A DNA stretch of 54,634 nt from Calothrix rhizosoleniae SC01. Lineage in GTDB: Bacteria > Cyanobacteriota > Cyanobacteriia > Cyanobacteriales > Nostocaceae. Under the pieces are notes generated by a model. That model was given only the letters and a program-made list of their open reading frames with translations. It did no database searches and was not told where the DNA came from. Positions 21,114 through 28,848 of the stretch are shown piece after piece. A program made the translations under genes and the position numbers. The first letter of the stretch is position 1. The number at the start of each line of letters is the position of its first letter. The stretch spans positions 1 through 54,634 of the forward strand of contig NZ_FYBH01000034.1 in assembly GCF_900185595.1 (NCBI RefSeq). The letters are read 5' to 3'.

Positions 21114-21298
21114 TTTTGGTAGGGTATCTTTGATTATAATTGGGTTGTACAACATGATCAAAAACTGGAAAATGCGTTAAGCTTTTATACAAGTGAGGTT
21201 TTTTGACTGAAGAGTAAAATTATACAAGCCATCAATATTTATTTATGGACAAATAATTTTGTTATTGAAATCTTTAGCTAGAAATTCAAATTGAATAT

Positions 21299-21304
21299 GG
21301 GAGG
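21299..21304 (+). promoter_or_regulatory. Strong ribosome-binding site of ferritin-like gene A
   Basis: GGGAGG lies five bases before the ATG at 21310. It is the clearest Shine-Dalgarno sequence in the window and fixes this start. Confidence 0.8.
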
Positions 21305-21309
21305 CTAGT

Positions 21310-21996
21310 ATGGATTTAGTTACGTCTTTATTGCGTCTGGCTTGTTCTGGAGGAGCAGCTTACATTCAGTCTCACAATATGCGAGATCCAGTAGCAAGAC
21401 TATCCTATCTGATGGAAGCACAACAGGTAGAGTATGGAGCGGCAGATTTTATTAAAACTTTGAGCAAAAGAGCTACCGCCGAAGGAGATACCTGGTTGGC
21501 GAAGAAACTTGACCTCCATGCGATAGATGAAGAAAAACACGGAAAAGTTTTTGGTCATGCCTTAGAACAACTGACCCAAGGTAAGAAAGTAGATGCTCCT
21601 GAGCGTAATCCTTTTTATTCAGCTTATTTAGAAGGCTATAGCCCAGAAAAATTACAAGCTGAAAAAATTGACTGGGTAGTATTTATGGGTAGTATGTACG
21701 TTCTAGAACGAGATTCTAGTCGTGAGTTTGTTCATATGGCAAATGCCTTACCAGAAGACAATCGCTGCCTGAGCAACTTGAAAAAAGGCCTGATGAAGAT
21801 CGCAGAAGATGAGAAACGCCATGCAGGATACCTGTATGAAGCCATGCAGCGTCGTATGGGTAACACCGTCGATGAATGGATAGACCAATGGCGTACCCGT
21901 CAAGTCCAAGCTATTTTAACCATCACGGGCGAATTTATGAGAGGCGTACAAAGACCTGTAATGCCTCAAGATGGTGCTTTATTTTCTTGGTCATAA
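21310..21996 (+). CDS. Ferritin-like diiron protein A
   Basis: 228 residues, one four-helix-bundle domain. The six ligands of a ferritin-like diiron site are present with the right spacing: Glu41; Glu74 and His77 (DEEKH); Glu133; Glu168 and His171 (EDEKRH). The first 20 residues are hydrophobic (LLRLACSGGAAYI) and the last are a conserved DGALFSWS. Proteins B and C downstream are clear paralogs. Diiron proteins of this fold can be oxygenases, desaturases, oxidative decarboxylases or peroxide reductases; which applies is not visible. As first gene behind the NtcA promoter in a PKS cluster, an oxidative tailoring role is the simplest inference. A plain oxidative-stress role (rubrerythrin-like) is the alternative, but no rubredoxin domain is present. 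Confidence 0.85.
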   Translation: MDLVTSLLRLACSGGAAYIQSHNMRDPVARLSYLMEAQQVEYGAADFIKTLSKRATAEGDTWLAKKLDLHAIDEEKHGKVFGHALEQLTQGKKVDAPERNPFYSAYLEGYSPEKLQAEKIDWVVFMGSMYVLERDSSREFVHMANALPEDNRCLSNLKKGLMKIAEDEKRHAGYLYEAMQRRMGNTVDEWIDQWRTRQVQAILTITGEFMRGVQRPVMPQDGALFSWS

Positions 21997-22177
21997 TAGT
22001 CCTTATTGACCAAGTCATACTACTCACGTGAGTTAGGGCAAGACCCTTGATGGCAAAGCAAACATTTCCAGCCATCATAAAATGTACTTTATCCGACAGA
22101 GCAATTCCATACAAGTAGAGTCTGGCAACGCCATATAAACACAATATTATCCCCACAAACGGAGACTATAAATAAAA

Positions 22178-23611
22178 ATGAGTAGTAGCATTACCACAAT
22201 CAAAATTCCTGAAGTTCTCAAAAAAGGCTTTAGCTTTGACGAAGCTATTATGCTGTCGCAAATGTGCAAGCGTGCCTATGCTATTTTCCCAGAATCCTTT
22301 GGCAGTATTGACGGCAGAGACATTTTAGATTCCTATAATGCTACCTACAAGCACGAAGATTGGGTATTAGTGTGTCCCCTCAGAGACTTTGTCAGGGGTA
22401 TTCGAGGCATGATTCTCAAGCGGAAGGATTCACACCATTATGCGATCGCTTTCCGTGGTACAGTTGCTACACAACAAGGTGTAATTGACATCACCAACTT
22501 TTTATCAGACTTTAATTCTACTTTAGTCAATTATGGTAACTTGGGAGACCTGGTAGACCAACGCATCAAAGCCATACAAGGAATTCAAGAAGACTACGAA
22601 TCAGTTGAGCAAGAGATTTTGATGTTTTTCAAAGTCTTGGCTTTAGGAAAAATAGAACCTCAAGACTGGGAAGTATTACGGAGGCAGGATTTAGAATTTG
22701 AGCAACGGGTAGCAACAGCCGTATCTTTAGCGGCGGCTGGAGGTATTATCTTTGGCACAGAATTCCAGGCAGCTATATCTGATTTGATTACTCAATTTAT
22801 CAAAGACTTTGAGTCTAATCCTTTAAAGGAATTGGGTTATTTTAAAGGCAAAGCAGGGGATCAATTTGCCAACATCATAAACTTTGATGCCGTTGCTAAC
22901 CGACTCCAAAGTATTGAAACCCCAACCTTTATTATAGATCGTCAAAATCAGACTATCATCGGCAGACCCCTGAAACATATTAATGTTTATGTTGGAGGTC
23001 ATAGTCAAGGTGCTGCGATCGCAGATTTTTGTGCTCTTTCTGTGAAGCGTTATCTTAATGGTTTCCCTCAGACATCACACCGACTCAAGTCTTACAAAAT
23101 AGGGGGAATTAAAGTAGGTAATAAAGCCTTTGCTAATTACGCCAATAAAACCATTGGGCTGGACTACAGTTATCGGGTAGAAAACACCCTCGATGTCGGT
23201 CTAAATATGCCATTTACTCCTCCTTTCCCCCTGGATATCTTGAGCAAAAATGGATTACGGATTGGTGATTTTTATTTAGCTGAATTCCACCACATTGGTA
23301 CACAACATACGGTTACCGGAGAAGGCTCTCAAGGTTTAAACCTTGATTTTGGTGGTTCTTTAAGGCTATTTGGCGGTGTTCCTTTCCCCCACGGTTTTGA
23401 TACCTATATTCAACTACTAGAAGAACAACGAGAAGGTATCAGAAATTTACTCCGACCTTTGCAAGGAATTATCTCTGAGATTTTGTACGAGATGTTAGCA
23501 GAACAGCAAGAAGGTATTGTACAAGCTATCCAGCGTTATACAACTAATGTGGATGAAGATATCTCCAGAGAGATTAGTAATGTTCAAGAAACCCTGGAAC
23601 GCCAAAGTTAA
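22178..23611 (+). CDS. Class 3 lipase-like alpha/beta hydrolase
   Basis: 477 residues. The nucleophile elbow GGHSQGAAIADF (Ser276) and an upstream HHYAIAFRGT motif are those of the class 3 (fungal-type) lipase family. Candidate catalytic partners are an Asp in the RVENTLDVG segment and a His in PHGFDTY or HHIGTQH. About 60 residues of charged helix follow the hydrolase domain. There is no clear signal peptide, so it is probably cytoplasmic. It lies between diiron gene A and a methyltransferase gene on the same strand, so it may hydrolyse or transfer an ester of the polyketide (inference). A GGAGA about 14 bases before the ATG could be the ribosome-binding site. Confidence 0.8.
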   Translation: MSSSITTIKIPEVLKKGFSFDEAIMLSQMCKRAYAIFPESFGSIDGRDILDSYNATYKHEDWVLVCPLRDFVRGIRGMILKRKDSHHYAIAFRGTVATQQGVIDITNFLSDFNSTLVNYGNLGDLVDQRIKAIQGIQEDYESVEQEILMFFKVLALGKIEPQDWEVLRRQDLEFEQRVATAVSLAAAGGIIFGTEFQAAISDLITQFIKDFESNPLKELGYFKGKAGDQFANIINFDAVANRLQSIETPTFIIDRQNQTIIGRPLKHINVYVGGHSQGAAIADFCALSVKRYLNGFPQTSHRLKSYKIGGIKVGNKAFANYANKTIGLDYSYRVENTLDVGLNMPFTPPFPLDILSKNGLRIGDFYLAEFHHIGTQHTVTGEGSQGLNLDFGGSLRLFGGVPFPHGFDTYIQLLEEQREGIRNLLRPLQGIISEILYEMLAEQQEGIVQAIQRYTTNVDEDISREISNVQETLERQS

Positions 23612-23676
23612 GCTGAAGAAGCACAATGTGTTTAGCCACTAGTTATACCATTGTGAAAAAATAATGCGACAGATGG

Positions 23677-23741
23677 GTAGGGGCATGGCATCGGTCAATC
23701 TTTCAGGATATAAAAGTATCTTACTGGTGCCGTGCCCTTAC
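23677..23741. repeat. MITE-like interspersed repeat, copy 1
   Basis: It begins GTAGGGGCATGGCATCGG and ends GGTGCCGTGCCCTTAC, so its ends are imperfect inverted repeats. An inverted copy lies at 28652-28715; the two share the stretch AAAGTATCTTACTGGTGCCG. It sits just before the second gene of the methyltransferase block and argues that codons upstream of 23793 are not coding. Confidence 0.7.
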
Positions 23742-23792
23742 AAAGAATTTATATGTTGCAAACATTATTTGAATGAGCAACGGGCAATAGTA

Positions 23793-24851
23793 ATGAAGAA
23801 GACTTTATTGTCAATTCTGGCTTGTCCTTGCTGCCAAGGGCAAATTGAACTTAAAGCCAGAGAAACAACTGAAAACGGCGAAATCATTTCTGGCACACTG
23901 CAATGTTTGAATTGTGGGGCAGAATTTCCCATTGTTGAGGGAGTTCCTTGTATGTTGACTGGTGAGCAACAAATAAAGCCATCGGAAGGCTTTACTGAAC
24001 AATGGAAATATCGCTTTTCAGGGCGATTTGAGACAAATTCCCTTTATGGTTTGAATCCCACTCACAGAATTGAGGATGTAATTGCTAAATTTGCAGATCC
24101 GATTCAAGCCGATGAATGGATTTTGGATGCAGGTTGCGGTTCTGCGGAAATGACTTTTGCTGCTGCGAAAAGTTATCCCCAAGCACAAATTGTCGGATTG
24201 GAATTGAGTGAAGCTGTCAGATTAGCAGCTAAAGAAGCTAGTTCTATTCCTAATTTGCATTTTGTCCAAGGTGATGTGACGAATCCTCCCTTCAAACAAT
24301 CAACCTTTAGCAAAGTGTATTCCATGGGGGTTTTACACCATACTAGCAACACAAAAGCTGCCTTTGATGCAGTCTCTGCATTGGTATCAGAATATGGCAA
24401 TCTCGTGATTTGGCTCTATCCAGATCCCATAGAATGCCCAGCCAATATCCCTTATTATGGTATTCGGGACATTGTTTTTATGGGAATGGGACATAAATTA
24501 TCCCCTGAATTACGCCTGTGGTTCGTCCAATTCTACACAGGAATATTTTTACCCTTTATTATCATTGCCCAATCCTTCGGCAAAGAATTTTATCATTTTT
24601 GCCAACAATACAATTTTCTAGTATTTGATAAACAAAGTTTATCTGAAATTTACGAAGCTACAGCTTTTCTTGATAATCTGACCTTACCAGAAAAGTTTAA
24701 TGCTCTAGCATTTTGGATATTTGATGATGTCACACCTGAATTTCAATTCCGCCACAAAAAACAAGAAGTAATTAATTGGTTTAAAGCAAATCGTTTTGAA
24801 GAAGCTCATGCTGATACCATCGGGACTTATTGGGGAAAACGCTGGCATTAA
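23793..24851 (+). CDS. SAM-dependent methyltransferase with N-terminal zinc-ribbon (Trm112-like) segment
   Basis: 352 residues from the ATG at 23793. Earlier in-frame starts (for example 23664) would have to be translated through a MITE-like repeat, so I reject them. Residues 8-53 hold CPCC and CLNC pairs (Cys11/14 and Cys38/41) with GVPCM, the Trm112/Zn-ribbon pattern often fused to cyanobacterial methyltransferases. The SAM-binding motif ILDAGCGSAEM is near 110, and SMGVLHHTSN is the typical post-II motif of class I methyltransferases. Which atom it methylates is not visible; an O-methylation of the polyketide fits the context. It is followed by 247 non-coding bases. Confidence 0.8.
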   Translation: MKKTLLSILACPCCQGQIELKARETTENGEIISGTLQCLNCGAEFPIVEGVPCMLTGEQQIKPSEGFTEQWKYRFSGRFETNSLYGLNPTHRIEDVIAKFADPIQADEWILDAGCGSAEMTFAAAKSYPQAQIVGLELSEAVRLAAKEASSIPNLHFVQGDVTNPPFKQSTFSKVYSMGVLHHTSNTKAAFDAVSALVSEYGNLVIWLYPDPIECPANIPYYGIRDIVFMGMGHKLSPELRLWFVQFYTGIFLPFIIIAQSFGKEFYHFCQQYNFLVFDKQSLSEIYEATAFLDNLTLPEKFNALAFWIFDDVTPEFQFRHKKQEVINWFKANRFEEAHADTIGTYWGKRWH

Positions 24852-25098
24852 CAATTAATTAACAATTAAAAATATCTTGACGGTAAGTCAAACAATTTTG
24901 GATTTTGGATTGACCCCATATCTAAAGTCAGCATTCAGCACGGAAATATGAAAAATGGGGTTTCCGCATATTTTTATTTACAAAAATATTTTAACTATAT
25001 TTAATAATATAAATATAGTTAAAATTAATTTCTCAAAGGTGATATATTTTTCTTTATTAAGAACTGCTCTTAAGAATTTCTTCTGCTAAAGGACTAAA
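24852..25098. other. Intergenic region with TTTTGGA repeats
   Basis: AT-rich. It has an ATTTTGGATTTTGGATTGAC repeat at about 24894-24913, also seen near 27653 and 770-845. A CGGAAA/TTTCCG inverted repeat surrounds a short loop near 24941-24966, and the long palindrome listed separately follows. No gene seen. Confidence 0.6.
24988..25025. repeat. Perfect 16-bp inverted repeat upstream of the second methyltransferase
   Basis: Arms 24988-25003 (ATTTTAACTATATTTA) and 25010-25025 are exact reverse complements around a 6-base loop. It ends 73 bases before the ATG at 25099. It lacks GC pairs and a T-run typical of an intrinsic terminator, so an operator or an mRNA hairpin is more likely. Confidence 0.7.
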
Positions 25099-25962
25099 AT
25101 GTTAGAGCAAACAAACAGGCTCCGCTATTTCAATATTTTTCTTGATTCAATTGAGCGACAAGATCGGGAAGTAACAGAAGCTTTTGGGCATCATGTCCAT
25201 TGGGGTTATTGGGACTCAAACAATTTAGCAGATGGCTCTGCCGAGGACTTTCGGCGAGCGGCAGACCAGTTATCTGTGAAAATGTGTGAAGCAGGAAGAA
25301 TCACAGATCAGCAAAGAGTTTTAGATGTAGGATGTGGATTTGGCGGCACCATCGCCACTATTAATGATAGGCATGAACATATGGATTTGGTCGGCGTGAA
25401 TATTGATGAGCGTCAGCTATCCAGAGCCAGAGAACTTGTTCAGCCTGCTGCGACTAACAAAGTTGAATTTATAGAAGCAGATGCCTGTAAGCTACCCTTT
25501 GAAAATAATTCCTTCGATGTGGTTTTAGCTGTTGAGTGCATCTTTCACTTTCCGAGTCGAGAGCTTTTCTTTAAAGAAGTAAAACGAGTACTGAAACCAG
25601 GTGGTTATCTAGCGATTTGTGACTTTACCCCCGTAGATATGGTAATGCCTTGGATGGGGGCTTTAGAATTGATGTTTGGCGGCTTACTTAGTAGCGCTTA
25701 TGGTCAAAGTAACCTGCGCTATAACTACACCGTGGACGATTATGAAAAACTGGCTGAACAGACAGGATATCGTGTTTTGCAGGAACACGACATTACCGTG
25801 AATACATTGCCTAGTTACCTGATTACCCGTCAATTAATGCGTAAAGCCTCACCTCCAGGGTGGGATGCGGAACTTGACAGCATGGTTAACCAAATTATGG
25901 AATGGGTGAGTCGTCAAGGCTTATTGCGTTACATGATTTTTTCCTTTAAAAATCTGCATTAA
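25099..25962 (+). CDS. Class I SAM methyltransferase (tocopherol/sugar O-methyltransferase-like)
   Basis: 287 residues. SAM motif VLDVGCGFGGT at about 75-85, an acidic EADACKLPF segment (motif II), and KRVLKPGGYLAICDF (motif III). The N-terminal HVHWGYWD segment and overall layout resemble the family that includes gamma-tocopherol methyltransferase and RebM-type sugar O-methyltransferases. A small-molecule hydroxyl or ring carbon is the likely target. It is 11 bases upstream of diiron gene B, so the two are probably one transcription unit. The exact substrate cannot be read from sequence. Confidence 0.85.
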   Translation: MLEQTNRLRYFNIFLDSIERQDREVTEAFGHHVHWGYWDSNNLADGSAEDFRRAADQLSVKMCEAGRITDQQRVLDVGCGFGGTIATINDRHEHMDLVGVNIDERQLSRARELVQPAATNKVEFIEADACKLPFENNSFDVVLAVECIFHFPSRELFFKEVKRVLKPGGYLAICDFTPVDMVMPWMGALELMFGGLLSSAYGQSNLRYNYTVDDYEKLAEQTGYRVLQEHDITVNTLPSYLITRQLMRKASPPGWDAELDSMVNQIMEWVSRQGLLRYMIFSFKNLH

Positions 25963-25973
25963 CAACAACTGTA

Positions 25974-26660
25974 ATGAACATCGTTACATATTTGCTGCAT
26001 TTAATTTGTTCTGGTGTTTCTGCTTATTTGGCAGCGTACCTCATCCGAGATCCTTTAAGTCGTCCCCAGGCTTTAGCAGAAGCAGAATTAGCCGAATCTG
26101 GATCGGTTCCCTACTTCCAAGCTCTAAGCGATCGGGCTGCGGCTGAAGGTGATAGTTGGTTATCAGAAAGATTAGCTAGCCATGCAGCCGATGAAGAACG
26201 TCATGGCAAGATATTCGCCCATGCACTCAAACAACACATTGGGGAAAAGTGGGAAGTACCCAAACGGAATGTTTTTTATACCCTGTATTTAAAGGAATAT
26301 TCACCAGCCAACTTACAACCCCAGACCATAGACTGGTCAGTGTTTCTGGGAAGTATGTACATTTTGGAGTTGGATGCAAGCAAAGAAATCGCTCGCATGG
26401 CTAATGTTTTGCCAGAAAGCGATCGCCTCACAGCTAATCTCAAAAAGGGATTATCCAGCATCGCCCAAGATGAAGTCCGCCACGCAGCTTATTTATATGA
26501 AGCCATGCAACGGCGTATGGGTCAGGATGCTGTTGAGCGCACAGTTAATGAATGGCGGAATCGACAAATTCAAGCTTATATAACTATGGCAATGGACGTT
26601 ATCCAAGGGGTAGAGCGTCCATCAATGGTTCAAGATGGCGCACTTTATTCTTGGGTGTAA
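25974..26660 (+). CDS. Ferritin-like diiron protein B
   Basis: 228 residues, paralog of A and C. Ligand set Glu41; Glu74 and His77 (DEERH); Glu132; Glu167 and His170 (QDEVRH). Conserved YLYEAMQRR follows the last ligand and DGALYSWV ends the protein, as in its paralogs. It starts 11 bases after the methyltransferase stop. B and C are more like each other around the ligands (HAADEERHGKIF, DEVRHAAYLYEA) than either is like A, so B/C may be the younger duplication. Function unknown; oxidative tailoring is inferred from context. Confidence 0.85.
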   Translation: MNIVTYLLHLICSGVSAYLAAYLIRDPLSRPQALAEAELAESGSVPYFQALSDRAAAEGDSWLSERLASHAADEERHGKIFAHALKQHIGEKWEVPKRNVFYTLYLKEYSPANLQPQTIDWSVFLGSMYILELDASKEIARMANVLPESDRLTANLKKGLSSIAQDEVRHAAYLYEAMQRRMGQDAVERTVNEWRNRQIQAYITMAMDVIQGVERPSMVQDGALYSWV

Positions 26661-26919
26661 GTTGAAAGAAGCAGAGCGGAGCAGGGAGTAGGGGGAGTGT
26701 GGGAAGAGAGGGAAGGAGGGAAGGAGGGAAGGAGTGAAAGATAAAAAATCTTAACTCCCAACCATCAACCCTCACTCTTTCACTCTCTCACTCCCACACT
26801 CTCCACACTTCCCACACCGCAAGACTTATTAAGACTTACCTGCGAAGAGTACCTTTTCTTGTTAATTTGTTTTCTGCCTAACAAACAAAAACTACTTTCT
26901 AATGGAGTAAATTTTGCCT
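26661..26919. repeat. Intergenic purine/pyrimidine-rich repeats before diiron gene C
   Basis: A purine run (about 26667-26740) with GGGAAGGA repeats is followed by a pyrimidine run (26752-26818) that partly mirrors it (GAGTGTGGGAAG against CTTCCCACAC), so a large hairpin is possible. The segment 26706-26740, reverse-complemented, recurs inside PKS3 at 46242-46275. GGAG at 26904-26907 is the probable ribosome-binding site for diiron gene C. Confidence 0.7.
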
Positions 26920-27645
26920 ATGAGATTCTTTAACTATATTCTCCATTTATTTTTTTCCGGTGCTACTGCTTATATCTCAGCCCGCAATATTAGAGACCCG
27001 ATTACCAGACGACAAGTATTAGCAGAATATGAAGTAGGAGAATCGGGTTCAGTGCCATTTTTAAAAGTACTCAGCGAACGAGCAGCTACAGAGAATGACC
27101 CTTGGTTATCCGAAAAATTGGCTAGTCATGCAGCCGATGAAGAGCGTCATGGAAAAATATTTGGTCATGCTCTCAAACAATTGCTGAACCATGAAGCTAA
27201 AAATACTTCCCAACTCCAAGTCAATCAAAATCAAGCTGCTTTAACCCCTTCGACCTTATTTTATACAGCCTACTTGGAAGGATTGAACCGCACAGATTTG
27301 AAGCCAGAAAATATAGATTGGCAGGTGTTTCTTGGCAGTCTATATATTTTAGAACTAGATGCTAGCAAAGAATTTGTCCGCATGGCTAATGTTTTACCAA
27401 CTAACGACCAACCCACTATTAATTTGAAAAAATCGATGATGAGTGTCGCTAGTGATGAAGTTCGCCATGCTGCTTATCTTTATGAAGCCATCAAACGTCG
27501 AGCGGGAGCAACTGGAGTTGAGCAAATCATTGATGAATGGCGAACTCGACAAATAAAAGCTTCCTTATCCATAATTGCCAGTGTGATGTCTGGGGCAGAA
27601 CCACCTAGTAAATTGGAAGATGGGATTTTATATTCTTGGGTTTAG
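26920..27645 (+). CDS. Ferritin-like diiron protein C
   Basis: 241 residues from ATG 26920. A TTG two codons earlier is also possible. The ATG is preferred because it puts the first ligands at Glu41, Glu74 and His77, exactly as in A and B. The remaining ligands are Glu145, Glu180 and His183 (SDEVRH). It differs from the paralogs by an insert of about 13 residues around 92-108 (KNTSQLQVNQNQAAL) between helices B and C. C-terminus DGILYSWV. Role as for A and B: a diiron protein that probably oxidises the polyketide or a precursor (inference). Confidence 0.85.
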   Translation: MRFFNYILHLFFSGATAYISARNIRDPITRRQVLAEYEVGESGSVPFLKVLSERAATENDPWLSEKLASHAADEERHGKIFGHALKQLLNHEAKNTSQLQVNQNQAALTPSTLFYTAYLEGLNRTDLKPENIDWQVFLGSLYILELDASKEFVRMANVLPTNDQPTINLKKSMMSVASDEVRHAAYLYEAIKRRAGATGVEQIIDEWRTRQIKASLSIIASVMSGAEPPSKLEDGILYSWV

Positions 27646-27744
27646 TCAAACAATTTTGGATTGGTAACTGAGCCTGTCGAAGTTTGGATTTTGGATTGGC
27701 TCCATGTCTAAATAGCAAATGGCTCAAAAATCAATTTGTACTGA
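27646..27744. repeat. Short intergenic repeat shared with 770-850
   Basis: ATTGGTAACTGAGCCTGTCG (27660-27679) plus flanking TTTTGGATT units repeat the intergenic DNA downstream of PKS6. It lies between convergent genes. Confidence 0.7.
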
Positions 27745-28506
27745 TCACAGAAGTTCCTCTAAAGTTTGATTGATAGATGTTAATAAACTTGATTTATCTG
27801 TGTTGAGAAAAAAATGATCTCCGGGAAACATCTGTAATGAAAAACTTTGATTAGTCTGAGATTGCCAAGCTTCTAATTGCCTGACACTAACTATAGAATC
27901 TTGTATACCTCCAAAGGCAGTAATTGCACAATTCAATGGTTGGTCATCAGTATAGGAGTAAGTTTCTAAAACAGAAAAATCTGCTCTGAGAATGGGTAAA
28001 AATATTTGCATTAATTCTTTATTTGCTAATACTGCTGGAGGAATGCCATTAAACTCACAAAGTTTGGCGATAAAGTTAGATTCAGGCAAATTATGGAGAG
28101 GAGGATTGGTATGAGAAAGTTGAGGAGCACAGCGAGATGAAACAAATAAATGTTGAGGACTCAAACCATAATTGTTGCGGAGTAGTCGAGATAATTCAAA
28201 ACTAACTAAGGCTCCCATACTATGACCAAAAAATACAAATGGCTTGTCTAAAATAGGCAAAATAGGCTGAATTAAAGACTGAATGAGAGAGTCCATATCA
28301 GTGAATAGTGGTTCCTGAAAACGTGTTTCTCTTCCCGGTAATCGGATCGCACAAACTGCGACATTATTTGGCAGATAATCTGGCCAAGTCCGAAAAACTC
28401 CAGCACCGCCACCAGCATAATGAAAGCAGATGAGTTGTAGTTGAGCATCAAGATTGGGTCGGGGATAAACTAGCCAATTATTGACATTGTTAGCAGGTTT
28501 GATCAT
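27745..28506 (-). CDS. Type II thioesterase (GrsT/RifR-like)
   Basis: 253 residues, the usual length. Catalytic triad visible: Ser96 in FFGHSMGALVSFE, Asp203 (GIQDSIV) and His231 (GDHFFLN). The N-terminal LICFHYAGGGAGVFRTWPD and RLPGRETRFQEP segments are family hallmarks. Such enzymes clear stalled or wrong acyl groups from carrier proteins. Such editing could matter here because one module has a dead AT and another protein decarboxylates malonyl groups (inference). It lies alone on the minus strand, convergent with diiron gene C and divergent from PKS1. Confidence 0.92.
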   Translation of the reverse strand: MIKPANNVNNWLVYPRPNLDAQLQLICFHYAGGGAGVFRTWPDYLPNNVAVCAIRLPGRETRFQEPLFTDMDSLIQSLIQPILPILDKPFVFFGHSMGALVSFELSRLLRNNYGLSPQHLFVSSRCAPQLSHTNPPLHNLPESNFIAKLCEFNGIPPAVLANKELMQIFLPILRADFSVLETYSYTDDQPLNCAITAFGGIQDSIVSVRQLEAWQSQTNQSFSLQMFPGDHFFLNTDKSSLLTSINQTLEELL

Positions 28507-28651
28507 CTTGTGAAGTATAGTATTTGTGAATAAATAATATATTAAATTAAGTTTAAATCAGTTGAGCATCTAGCTCGAATAAAAATCGATATTTGTGGAG
28601 ATAATAAAGGTAATACCAATTCAAATAATGTTTGCCACATATAAACTATTC

Positions 28652-28715
28652 GTAAGGGCACGGCACCAGTAAGATACTTTTATATAGTGAAAAATTGTGG
28701 ATGCCCTGCCCCTAC
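28652..28715. repeat. MITE-like interspersed repeat, copy 2
   Basis: It begins GTAAGGGCACGGCACC and ends GATGCCCTGCCCCTAC (imperfect terminal inverted repeats). It shares the core CGGCACCAGTAAGATACTTT with copy 1 at 23677-23741 in inverted orientation. Confidence 0.7.
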
Positions 28716-28794
28716 GTAAAAAACTGTAAAACATCATCCCTGGGGGTATTGACAAGTGTGACATCAAAGACAGAGAATTTATACTTTCTAGTGG

Positions 28795-28845
28795 CATCCT
28801 GAAAAAATCCGAAAATTACCGGCGACATCCTGAAAAATCCGAAAA
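28795..28845 (+). repeat. Two direct repeats immediately before the PKS1 start codon
   Basis: CATCCTGAAAAAATCCGAAAA (28795-28815) and CATCCTGAAAAATCCGAAAA (28826-28845) differ by one A. They are separated by 10 bases, and the second ends three bases before the ATG. No Shine-Dalgarno sequence is visible, so the repeat occupies the translation-initiation region. Confidence 0.75.
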
Positions 28846-28848
28846 AAG

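Larger units (their letters stand above)
20922..21309. promoter_or_regulatory. Divergent control region between PKS4 and the tailoring operon
   Basis: 388 AT-rich bases separate the start codons of PKS4 (minus) and ferritin-like gene A (plus). The region contains the NtcA-type box and -10 element listed separately and a short perfect inverted repeat TACAT-T-ATGTA at 21067-21077. I see no small gene in it. Its position suggests joint control of both transcription directions (inference). Confidence 0.7.
28507..28848. promoter_or_regulatory. Divergent region between type II thioesterase and PKS1
   Basis: 342 AT-rich bases that must contain the promoters of both genes. A TTGACA at 28749-28754 has no -10 at normal spacing, and no NtcA box is present. 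It holds a MITE-like repeat (28652-28715) and a direct repeat touching the PKS1 start (28795-28845). No gene seen. Confidence 0.5.

Noticed and set aside
23664-23792. In-frame extension of the Trm112-like methyltransferase to a start at 23664
   Set aside because: The 43 extra codons run through a MITE-like repeat that also occurs at 28652-28715, and the family N-terminus (CPCC zinc ribbon) begins right after the ATG at 23793.
21310-27645. Diiron proteins as CylC-type halogenases of a cylindrocyclophane-like cluster
   Set aside because: They are half the usual length and ferritin-like, and the cluster lacks the fatty-acyl-AMP ligase and type III PKS of that pathway, although a carbamoyltransferase is shared with carbamidocyclophane clusters.
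28749-28785. Sigma-70 promoter TTGACA / TATACT for PKS1
   Set aside because: The spacing is about 25 bases, too long for a normal promoter.
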